This document shows, piece after piece, positions 10,304 through 19,044 of a stretch of DNA of 19,362 nt. The stretch lies in contig QAXH01005382.1 in assembly GCA_004335635.1 (NCBI GenBank), forward strand, positions 1 through 19,362, read 5' to 3'. This stretch comes from Chloromonas sp. AAM2 (taxonomy: Eukaryota > Chlorophyta > Chlorophyceae > Chlamydomonadales > Chlamydomonadaceae). Below the pieces are notes generated by a model. That model was not told where the DNA came from, made no database searches, and saw only the letters and a list, made by a program, of their open reading frames with translations. Position 1 is the first letter of the stretch; every line of letters starts with the position of its first letter. The translations under genes were made by a program, and so were the position numbers.

Positions 10304-10910
10304 GGTGCCTCAGCTGCCTGATTTGAATAGTTGACACGAAATTTGCATGAAGAATTACGGATAGTTTTTAAGCTGCTCTTGGCTGTTCAACCTGAACATA
10401 GCGTCGCAGCATGCGTGAACCATTGACGTCAGTTGCTTTCAGTTTGTTAATTGCCGTTTTGTATGTACGCTGATGCATTGCCATCGCACGCCATGAGATT
10501 GGGGACATCACAATCACAAAATGGCGCGGTTGTAGTAAAACAATTCACCCCAACCGACGCACAGGAGTTGTACATTGTACGCCTTGGCTCTCCCGAGCGG
10601 ACGCTCACCGCATGATAGCCTGAACGCATGGACAGACATCTGAGAATCACATTCTAGCAAGTCGGTGAGTCGTCCAGGACGCGCAGCAGATTAGGACCCT
10701 ACACTTGCATGAACCAGGGCGCCAGGTGTTGGAGCAACATAACAATAAACGCAAGTTGCCTCGATTGTAAAGTGGCCCTGGCAACACTGGGATCAACATG
10801 TCTGGCAGGCAGCGCGATTACCGCGTCTGCAGCGCATGCCTCTCCCTCACCCTGCTAAATGTTGCCATGAACGTGACATGTGCAGCGTAGTTACAAAGCA
10901 GGCTCGGATC
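10304..10910. promoter_or_regulatory. Divergent promoter region between two genes
   Basis: About 607 bp separate the minus-strand start at 10303 from the plus-strand ATG at 10911. Both 5' UTRs and promoters must lie here unless there are upstream non-coding exons. I see no canonical TATA box or clear transcription-factor site. A short minus-strand frame at 10447-10650 has no support as a gene. Confidence 0.5.
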
Positions 10911-12021
10911 ATGGAGCGACAGATTGTGGCGACAAAGCTGATTGATGCAGCCAACAAGAAGCCGGATCATATCTCCATTGCTTTGAGCCAGTTGGGAGAA
11001 ATGCGAGAAAGGTGAGCTGGCAGGATCGCATCAGTTCAGTAGCGGCAAAGGTGCAGGCGACAGTAAGCATTCATATGATGGGCTAGGGTAAAATAGGGTT
11101 GGTGACATCGCACAAGCCACGTTATGTCTGTATTGCCGCCGACAGTCGCGTCATCTCAGCGCTTGATTAAGGGAATGTAGGCCAAGGTGCAGAGCTGTGG
11201 CTGACTAAACTGTGCACTGTGACTGCTGATGCTTGCCATCATGCCGTGTGGCTTCCATGCAAGTGTGCGTCCTGCAAGCCTGTCTTGTGCCTCTTTCACG
11301 CCTACAGGTACACACTTTCTCAACTTTGTGCCTTGGAGGCCGACCAGAAACGCTGCCTCAGCTCGCATCATGCAGCCACGATGGAGCTATGGGGTAGGCT
11401 CAGCACAGCAAGGCCACGATAGAATACCAGTCACCCCGCTCCAAACCTGTGCATCAGCGATGCCTGCTGAGGAACATGACCTGCAGCAGGTACCAGATCC
11501 CATTGTCCCCATGCACGTATGCATGCATGCATGCACATACACGCGTAATCCGCCAACCCTGGGCGCATGCTGACACACCTGCCTTGCCATGCAGGCCGCG
11601 AGTCCCCCAGCCGCCTATCCCAGAGGAAGGTGTTCACTTCCAACGACATCATTCACACCCATGAGGGCGCCGCCCAGGTCTCTTCCTTCCCCTCCCTGCG
11701 TGAACACTTGTTGTCAGGCGGAGAGAGGCAATCATTCTCTGGCGCAGGGGAGGAGACAGGCAATGCACAGGGCCTGCCTGGAGACGTGCAGCCACAGGTC
11801 AGTGGTGGTGTCATGCGGATACCAAGGGGATGCAAAAGAAAAAGATCCAGGATGCAGTGTGAATGTGACTTCACCAGACAGTGTTCAGCCAGCCAAGGAG
11901 AGGCTGACGCTTCGTCGTCTTCAGTGTTTGCTTGCAATTCTGATGGTTCAGTTTTAGTTCCAGATGCTGCTGGTCTGGTCAGGAGGAACGCTTGTGGGCA
12001 ACTGCTTGATGTCATTTCATG

Positions 12022-12059
<38 letters not shown>

Positions 12060-12728
12060 TCACCCATTGTTTCTTGCCTTCAGGACCGAGACAACGGCTC
12101 CGCCCGTCCTCTGCGGCCCCAGCAGTCCGGCATGCAGCTGCGACCGAGCGCAACCAACGGGCGGTCCTTGCAGCGGTCTGCGACATCATCCCTGAGGCGC
12201 GCTGACGCCGGCTGCCAGCCACCAGGCAGACTCAGCTGCTCAGGCCTGTCAGGGGAAGCCGCAGCATCTCCATCCAGCCTGTCCCAGAAAGCCATTCTAT
12301 CACGCATTGGGCGTCGGTTCTCAAACACAGGAGGCACGTCCCTCAATTCTGGAGGGTTCAGGGCTGTGGACAGCGCCATCAGCCGTCTGGCCCGGGACCG
12401 GTGTGTGCTCAGTGAGTCAGGCACTGGCACTGCGCATCTGGGGAGCACCAGCAGACTGCTGCCAGCTTGGGGCATGTCCAGGGTCACAAGAACAGTGGAG
12501 GGCGAACAGAGCTCAGTACAGCAGGCCGCACGGCAGGCTGCCTCAGGAGTTCTAGGACAGCAGTCACTTGTGCAGCCACAGTCGTCCAGGCTGGCGCCCA
12601 GTATCCGCTCCAGTGTGGGTCGGTTGGATGGCTTGGTCGCTCTGCCTACCTCACGCACAAGCACATCTGGCACCTTGCGCAGCCAGTGCCTGGCACAAGC
12701 CCAACTCGTGACAGTCACTCATGCCTAG
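10911..12728 (+). CDS. Unknown 344-residue Ser/Arg/Gln-rich protein, four exons
   Basis: I do not recognise a family. Exons: 10911-11011, 11308-11393, 11595-11797, 12084-12728, totalling 1035 nt with phases 2, 1 and 0 matching at the joins. The ATG has A at -3 and G at +4. Residues 1-64 look helical (MERQIVATKLIDAANKKPDH, then YTLSQLCALEADQKRC). Residues 65-130 include SQRKVFTSNDIIHTHEGAAQ, the most conserved-looking stretch. Residues 131-344, in one long exon, are rich in Ser, Arg, Gln and Gly and probably disordered. No signal peptide, membrane helix or catalytic motif is visible. A small extra exon at about 11456-11485 was considered but breaks the phase with exon 3. Intron 3 holds a CA microsatellite. 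A 213-codon frame on the opposite strand of exon 4 is judged a shadow. Confidence 0.62.
11516..11534. repeat. Short ATGC tandem repeat
   Basis: A run of TATGCATGCATGCATGCAC sits in intron 2 of the 10911-12728 gene. It is a simple-sequence repeat without an evident role. Confidence 0.55.
12024..12057. repeat. (CA)17 microsatellite
   Basis: An uninterrupted run of 17 AC dinucleotides lies in intron 3 of the 10911-12728 gene, 26 bp upstream of the exon 4 acceptor. Length variation here could affect polypyrimidine-tract recognition and makes the site a likely polymorphic marker. Confidence 0.95.
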
Positions 12729-13912
12729 CTCTGTGCACTGTGTGCCAGGCAACCATGCGACACAGCCACAGTGCCCAAGGAGCCTGCAGTTGTGCTGCCA
12801 CGTCTTTGCTGCTGCCGCGCCAAATGAATGCATGAGCTGCAGCCACAACGAACCACCACACGATCTGACAAACTCTTTGGAAACGCATTCAGAACTTCAG
12901 ACACACAATGGCAATCATGAAGAACCATGCAAAGCACAGTGCACTTGAATACTGTCATGTCCGTTGGGCTCAATGGTTGACCCGGTGCTGGTTGACTTGC
13001 ATGACATCGTTGAGCACAATGTTGTTGCCATCCAGTACCGACTGTGGAGTGCAGTCTGTCTGTTCTGATGGAACACGCAAGTCCTTGAAAGCGCACCGTG
13101 TATTGGCCATTGAGTCTAGTCTGGGTTGGTGCTGCCTGCCTGACGGCACACGCACCACAGCAGGAGCGTTCGGGCTGTCAAGGAACTATCACACACACCT
13201 GGTGAAAGGCGTTCATTTGCGAGTCAGGTCTGGCACATGTGCTGATCATAAGGGCACAATCTGCGCAGTTGAACTCGTTGCTCTATTAAGGTCAGCGTTG
13301 CATGTGCTCAGAGAGAGGTTGGTGTGAGCCCAGGAGTGCACTGGTCTGCATTTCACAACAGGTGGCATGCGGCCTACCGGGGCGAGGGTCCATGCTTGGG
13401 AATGGACAAGGTGTGGGCAAGCCGCACAGGATGGAACCCAAGTGCAGTTGAGCTTCATTTGCTTAACTGTCAACTGTCTGCTATTTGTAGTATCTGGCAG
13501 GGTACAGCCTCGCCAACCCAGACCTCTGTACAGGCGGGGATTGGTTATGTTTAAAGACGCTTGAACCGGTGCTCAGGGGTTAGCGTGCAATCTTTTGCAC
13601 CGGGAGATGCATGCACGCGCATCCTGACGGTGTCCTACATGCAAATGCATACAGCAAGTGACGACCGAGTGAAAAGCACTGCCATCTCCTAGTAGGAATG
13701 TGTTGTAATCGCATGGACGGTGGCACTCCTCCAGTGCTTTCTTTGACAGCGACAGTGTGACCCTGTGCTTAGTGGGTAATTTTTGATGTGCGTGAAATAT
13801 GCTTTTGTGACGACACTGGAGCACTTTGTACTTTTGGGTAATTCGCACGTGTTCATAGTTAATGAGCAGAGCTTTTAACTGTGGGACCAATTCTGGTGGG
13901 ACGCAGCCTCAG
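12729..13912. other. Unassigned region with scattered exon-like fragments
   Basis: No gene model could be joined. Protein-like stretches include a 31-codon plus-strand frame from an ATG at 12973 (contains VLVDLHDIVEHNVVAIQYRL). Another is a frame near 13196-13324 (KGVHLRVRSGTCADHKG), and a third is RWHAAYRGEGPCLGMDKVWA near 13361-13420. They lie in different frames with stops between them. This could be a decayed gene or a gene with many small exons. A plus-strand TGTAA near 13704 might end the preceding gene's transcript. Confidence 0.35.
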
Positions 13913-14120
13913 CACAGATGACGTGGAGAATGAGTTTTCCGTCATCATGAGCGGCCTAGGCTTCAAATCCGACTTGGTGAGCGTGCTGGGCTACCTGCAG
14001 CGCGTGGACTTCCTGGCGTGGGTGCGGCGGCATGGGCATGAGCTGACAAGTAAAAAAGAAGACAAAGATACCCACCAACAAGCACATCTATCATGCCATG
14101 AGGTGCTGAGCCATTCCTGA
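13913..14120 (+). CDS. Possible 3'-terminal exon of an unrecognised gene
   Basis: The frame is open from 13881 to a TGA at 14118-14120. An acceptor-like GCCTCAG ends at 13912. The first 45 or so residues look like real protein, with GC-rich codons unlike the AT-richer DNA on either side: ENEFSVIMSGLGFKSDLVSV followed by LGYLQRVDFLAWVRRHGHEL. The last 20 residues are Lys/Gln/His-rich and less convincing. A potential donor (TTGGTGAGC) lies inside the frame. No upstream exons were joined confidently and the family is not recognised. Confidence 0.3.
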
Positions 14121-15419
14121 GCCATTCCTTTGAGAGCATTGCTTCACGCATCCTTCAAGATACTGATGCCTCTTCTGAAGGCCAGCCATGGCCACATCTC
14201 CAGTAGTGTTATATGTGATTTGCTGTCTCACTGGCGCCACTGCACGTGTTCATGCAATTACAGACCTCACAAGAGAGGAGGGACTCCAACAACAAACACG
14301 ATGCGTCTCTCGTGCTTGGACGCAAACCTCACACTACTGCCTTGAGGCCCAGCCCAGAACAGTATGCAGGCATGGTGAGAAGTCCAAAGGCAGAGTGAGA
14401 TCAGCTCTGATGGCAGCCTGGCAGGGTTGTGAAGTTGGAAGCCATCCCAGCATCGGCCATGCAAGTACATAATTCCACCAAAGCGGCAGTATGCCAGGCG
14501 GGTTCACCTGCACTGCCTATACCATCAGCTGGCTGGTAAAAGAACGGGTGCACAATCCTCAGAAATCAGAGGGCCAGCTGGTCAGGTACCCTTCCTACTG
14601 AAACAAACCATCCACTGGCCTGGTCTAAGACCCATTTGAATCTGCCGAATGCAAGATTTTCGCGGCTCGGAATGCCAAGGCAACATTGCAGACCTGCCTG
14701 AGCATAAACATCTGTGTCAACTAAATGCATGACACATGTTATGCTCAAAACGGTTCGTGTTTGAGTCCACCTAGACCAACAGTGCTACAGAACCGCAATG
14801 GGTGTTTTGGCACACAGAGCCAATCAAAATGCAGCGCTACAAGTGCGCCGCTCGCAACCTTTCTAAAACACATGGGTCAGATAATGGCAACAGATGATGC
14901 CACCGCAGCTGCGCTTATGCCCTACAATAGGATAATGAATCTTCCTGCACACTAAAAAAAAGACAAAGAAGAAAGGGCGAGGAACTGAAAGAAGTACAGT
15001 CTGAAAGGTAAGATGATTATGCCATCACTTTCTAGCGAGTTTGAATGTTTCAACAAGGCTCAGTTCAGTGCAGCACAGCAGAGCAGACTAGACCACAATG
15101 TGTGCTGATTATTATTGCCTGCCAGGGCACAGCGCGTCGCACGTATGTTTGTGACGCCTGTAAGGCCGCGCCCTGCAGTCGCCTTGTGCTGCTGCTTGGT
15201 GATGCGTCTTTGGTTTCTGCCGCTGCGTTTGTCCCGATGCAACCCCTAAGCTGCCAACTGATCAGTGTGGTCCATCAGACGCTGGTATTGGCATCTTCTT
15301 AGTTGGCCAATGCGAGGTGAATATAGCGTCCGTAGCTGCTGTGGGTTTGCTGCCTGCACCTAACATCAGGAATTGTGCACCAGCTGTAGCGTGCCTGTGT
15401 GCTGTGCTGCTGCTGCCGA
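14121..15419. other. Unassigned region, in part the 3' flank of the HGPRT gene
   Basis: No supported gene. The minus-strand HGPRT gene stops at 15420, so the right part is its 3' UTR; a minus-strand TGTAA close to the stop was not found. A direct repeat of GAGCCATTCCT lies just left of it at about 14108-14129, an imperfect hairpin at 14699-14747 and an A-rich stretch near 14945-14975. Short frames on both strands show no family resemblance. Confidence 0.45.
14699..14747. repeat. Imperfect inverted repeat (hairpin)
   Basis: The left arm TGAGCATAAACATCTGTGTCA (14699-14719, here 21 nt) pairs with the right arm TGACACATGTTATGCTCA (14730-14747) apart from three extra bases in the left arm. The loop is 10 nt. 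It lies between genes. It could be a degraded MITE end, a small RNA precursor or chance. Confidence 0.55.
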
Positions 15420-17171
15420 TTACTTCCGCACCACCGGCTTAGCAATCAGCACGCCATTCCCATTCCCATTTGCAGGGGTCGCTGCAGTCTTCATGCCGTT
15501 CATGACAACATTGCTGGCATGGCCCCCGTTGCCGTTACTGAGGCGGCGTGCATTTGCCTCCTCCTCTATCTTGACCAATGCCTCCACTTTGGCTTTCTTC
15601 TCAGCCTCCCGCTTTGCATTGTCTGCCAAAATTGCCTCTACCACCTCAGGCTTAGGCACGCCAATGTAGGGCAGCCATCGGTACCGCTCCGCAAAGTCAA
15701 TGCCATAGCCTACATTACAGCAATTTCACACAAAAGTCTGCGACACCCTCGAAAGCCAGACACCGTCACGATAAAAGTAGAAAGCCTCCTCTGGATTGAG
15801 ACGCAAGAGAATTTCACACATTACACCTTGTGCAAAGTGAACCATAGCGCCGGCTGCCATGTCAAGACATGCGGGGGTCTCCTAGGCAAACTGAACAAGC
15901 CATGGGTACGCTGCTGCCTGGGCAAAGGACTTGTGCTACGTTAGTACACCAAAGTATCAGAACCGACTCTTGGAACGCTTTTTTTCCTTGCGCCTGGCTG
16001 CTGTACTCACCGACGACAAAGTCACTGGGGCAGACCATGCCAATGTAGTCAGCATCTGAGGTCTGCTTGCGGCGTGTGCGCTTGTCCAGGAGCACGCACA
16101 CCCGCACTGACATGGCGCCTGCCGAGCGGAGAAGGCTCACAATTGAACTCATGGTCAGGCCTGTGTCAATGATGTCCCTGCAGCCAAGGCAGCACAGTGA
16201 ATAGTTGTCATGTTGTATGCATACGGCCCCGGCAAGAACTAGCAAGAACCAGCAAGAACCACTGTATGTGTGTGCCACCACGCGACAATTTGGTCGGTGG
16301 CAAATTCCGTGTGTGATTGGATCCTGCCTTGTCCTCAGGCGCGTTCCTGCCACTCACTCGCACACCAGCACGTGCTTGTCCTTAATTTTGGATAGGTCAA
16401 AGGTGTCGTCCAGTGTAACCTTCCCAGAGGAGTGGATGCCAAGGCCGTAACTTGCGGCGCGGAAGAAATCTACCTCCATCACAGGAGGAACTGGATGGAT
16501 ATGCCTGATGAGGTCCGCGGTGAAAATGAAGCCTCCCTTTAGTACACCCAGCACAAACAATGGCTTGTTCTCCTGCAAGCCACAGAAAGAAGATGGCCCC
16601 TAAGTCAACGAGATGCGTAACGTCGGAATCCACATCTGGCGCTCACATTGCTTGCAACGCTCGCATAAGCAAGAGTGCCATGCCTGCGGGTACTGCACTC
16701 ACATAATCTCGTCCGATCTGCCTGCAAACGAAATAGGCAAAGCAGGACCAGTCAATGCAACACGTTGTACAACAGGTGCAGAACCGAGTGCCTCGATGCG
16801 GGGCGCGTCATGCCATCGCACCTGCCAAGGTCATCCAAGATCAAATCAATCTGGTCCTGGCACACAAGGACCTTCTCAATCTGCGAGGGGACAGAAAACC
16901 CGGAGTTTGGTTTTACGAAGTGGACACACAATGGGCCAGCCGATGACGCATTGCATATATATCTTACGTCATTGTCTTCGCGTTCGGTCCGGCTCTTGAT
17001 GATGACGGAGGCAGCCACTGCACGCCTGGGGCTGTGTGTCGTGTGGCTGATGACGCCGGACTGATGGCGCACAGCGGGCGATGGGCAAGGCAGAGCCGAG
17101 AGCAGCCTAGTGGACGAACTAGCTCCACTAGCTTTGCAGGCTAGGGCTGGCGATTGAGCGGAGAGCAGCAT
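15420..17171 (-). CDS. HPRT: Hypoxanthine-guanine phosphoribosyltransferase, six exons, probable plastid or mitochondrial transit peptide
   Basis: The enzyme transfers ribose-phosphate from PRPP to hypoxanthine or guanine, giving IMP or GMP in purine salvage. Minus-strand exons: 17171-16968, 16880-16822, 16721-16703, 16572-16358, 16177-16011, 15709-15420. They total 954 nt (317 residues) with matching phase. Signature motifs: the PPi loop LKGG (105-108); flexible-loop ASYG (134-137); the PRPP-binding motif CEDIIDTGLTM (165-175); DKRT (197-200), with K198 as the likely base-contacting lysine; DFVVGYGIDFAERYR near 218-232. Residues 1-68 are extra. The first 65 or so are rich in Ser, Ala and Arg, as in organelle transit peptides. 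The C-terminus extends about 78 residues past the usual end as a charged helix plus an Asn/Gly tail. The third exon is only 19 nt. The ATG directly follows an acceptor-like TTCAG, so an upstream 5' exon is possible. Confidence 0.93.
16231..16260. repeat. Three tandem copies of a 10-bp unit
   Basis: Three near-identical copies of AGCAAGAACC lie head to tail in the HGPRT intron between exons 4 and 5. On the coding strand they read GGTTCTTGCT. This is simple tandem duplication. Confidence 0.8.
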
Positions 17172-18239
17172 CTGAAGAGGCAGGGAAGAACGTGCAGGCC
17201 ACGAGTACGTGTTCGATTTGCCCAGCAGGGCCTGAATTGTGAGGTTTAGTGATGCTGTGACTAGGGACAAACGCAGTGCGCCTCAAAGTGTCCTCGTCAT
17301 GGGCCACCCGTTTCAAAGGAGCACGCAAAGTGCAAAACGTGACGGGATGGGCCCACCATTTCAAACGCGTCAGCAGCGTGACTTGTGCAGTTGTACGCTC
17401 GACAAATAATCGTTACTGACATGTAGGTTCCAGGCGTACAAACGTACTTGCTTGTGGTTTCAAGCCGCCAGGAGGCTCTCCGTCATTCCACGCTTTTCTG
17501 GGATGTAATCACACAGGCTTAGGGCATGGCCTTGGTTACCGTTGCTCAGCTCGTCTGGTAGCCACAACACAGCAGTCTTGGGGAACCAGGCAGGATTTTG
17601 CCTGACCCCAGTGTCACAACAGCTTTTCATACATTTTAGTATGTTTCAAACATACGGTTGTCATACCACAATCAGTCTGCGGAAGGTTTGAGTGTCGCGA
17701 CTGGAGCAGGTCTGAGTTTTGCCGTGCCACTTTTGCCCAGGCCACACAGGTGCCACAGCAGCCATGTGTTGTCGGCAATGTTAAGGCACCACTTGTTTGC
17801 ATGGCAAGGCTGCGCAAAGTCGTTCTACCCAACCCAGTGTGCTGCAGCAACAACTGCACCTCAGCTCAAGATGTGCATGCTGCATCTACATGCTCTGCTG
17901 CCTCTGTGTATGACCAACACATGTTATAACAACACAAGTGCTTATGCATGGACTGCACTCGCTGGCACCTGTCTCATCTGCTTTGTGTTCAAAAAGCCCT
18001 TCTCAAGACCTTGGCTGGCAGAACATGGCCCTGCAGCACAACAGGCTCCCCGTGGCTGCACTGGCGTGGCAGGATATGGTTTTCAAGAATTTTGCTGCAC
18101 CAGGGGTAACTAACATGCAAGGCCACGGCCGAGCCAGTGCTGATGGATGCTCAGGCACTCGTTGGGCATGCAAACCATGCTTGGACACAAATGTTTGTGA
18201 ACATCCCTACCCAATGTGTGTCATTTCAATAATGATTTA

Positions 18240-18273
18240 ACAGGTACTGCTATTGTAACAGGTACTGCTATTG
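18240..18273. repeat. Direct repeat of 16 bp
   Basis: ACAGGTACTGCTATTG occurs at 18240-18255 and 18258-18273, an 18-bp period. It lies in intergenic DNA. Confidence 0.75.
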
Positions 18274-18566
18274 CTAAATCGTATTGCTATCGGATGAAAG
18301 ACATCAACCATTCCGGCCTGTCAAAACCCCGTGCTGTGCCTGCCAGCACGTCAGGCCATGCCCAATCTAGTGCAGCCCAAGTACCACAAACCTGGTCAAT
18401 GCTAGGTTAGGCGAGCAGCAAAGACACTGGTTGTCAGCAAAGCCATGGACACAGCATGTTACAAGGAGGGAGTGCACACCATGAAGCACGTCCAACGCAC
18501 ACATCGTCTGATTGCGCAAATTGCAAAAATTTCTTTTAGTAGAGGGGAATCTGACCGTGTCAGCAA

Positions 18567-18614
18567 TGATGAGGTCCGCAGTGAAAATGAAGCCTCTTTT
18601 GGGTACACCTAGCA
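18567..18614 (-). pseudogene. Fragment of an HGPRT exon (PPi-loop segment)
   Basis: This 48-bp segment aligns without gaps to 16506-16553, inside exon 4 of the HGPRT gene and in the same orientation, with 42 of 48 bases identical by eye. On the minus strand it reads LGVPKRGFIFTADLI where the gene has LGVLKGGFIFTADLI. The PPi-loop LKGG is thus altered to PKRG. The flanks on both sides are unrelated to HGPRT, so this is an isolated relic. It lies about 1.4 kb upstream of the functional gene's start. Confidence 0.7.
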
Positions 18615-18810
18615 TGTTACAGGAACAGCTGAAACCTCTGATGACAAACCTGCAGTGTACAAGCCAGAACCATATATTTGCAGGCAACTGGTGTATGAAG
18701 AGAATAAGAAAAGGTTGGTTGATATGCCTCTCTTGCAGAAACAAAAGAACAACGAATGCACGATCAGCGGGTTAGCTGGGCCGATGAAGATAGCCAGAAT
18801 GTTCTGATCG

Positions 18811-18862
18811 AACGTTCCAGAAACATCAAGAATATTTTGTGTCAACGTTCCAGAAACGTCAG
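18811..18862. repeat. Direct repeat of about 18 bp
   Basis: AACGTTCCAGAAACRTCA is present at 18811-18828 and 18844-18861 with one difference, a 33-bp period. The repeat is a multiple of three and keeps a minus-strand frame open (DVSGT twice), but no gene is supported here. Confidence 0.6.
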
Positions 18863-19044
18863 CAACCCTACTGATAATCGTCTGCAACGAAGGCCTGGGC
18901 CAAACAGCAACTACAACGTTGCATGTAAGCACCACGTCATGTTGAGTTCGACACATGCGTGATGCCTGTTGGAAGTCAGCACCAACATGTCAGATCGGAG
19001 CCCACAGCACTGTCAATGAATGAATGCAGTGTCCAGGCGCGTGC

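Larger units (their letters stand above)
17172..19044. other. Intergenic region upstream of the HGPRT gene
   Basis: No intact gene is supported. The left end must contain the HGPRT promoter. A perfect 8-bp hairpin (GTATGTTT-C-AAACATAC) lies at 17639-17655. A plus-strand frame at 17658-18113 is Cys/His-rich without family resemblance or splice logic. To the right are short direct repeats and an HGPRT exon fragment, listed separately. A minus-strand TGTAA (TTACA at 18617-18621) could serve the gene ending at 19045. Confidence 0.5.

Noticed and set aside
11456..11485. Mini-exon MPAEEHDLQQ in the 10911-12728 gene
   Set aside because: Splicing it in leaves a phase-0 donor that does not match the phase-1 acceptor at 11594. 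Direct joining of 11393 to 11595 keeps the frame.
12080..12718. 213-codon minus-strand frame opposite exon 4 of the Ser/Arg/Gln-rich gene
   Set aside because: The plus-strand reading joins three upstream exons with correct phase. The minus-strand reading is Cys/Arg/Pro-rich and has no splice partners.
13573..13890. 105-codon minus-strand frame with a few protein-like stretches
   Set aside because: There is no ATG at its beginning, no clear splice sites and no family resemblance, and it lies in AT-richer spacer DNA. Kept as non-coding, with low certainty.
17658..18113. 151-codon plus-strand frame
   Set aside because: Its composition is Cys/His/Ala-rich with no recognisable domain or splice logic, and it lies in the upstream spacer of the HGPRT gene.
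18367..18744. Minus-strand frame containing the HGPRT-like peptide as a possible second HGPRT gene
   Set aside because: The similarity is confined to about 16 residues. The flanks lack the base-binding and PRPP-binding motifs, so this is a fragment only.
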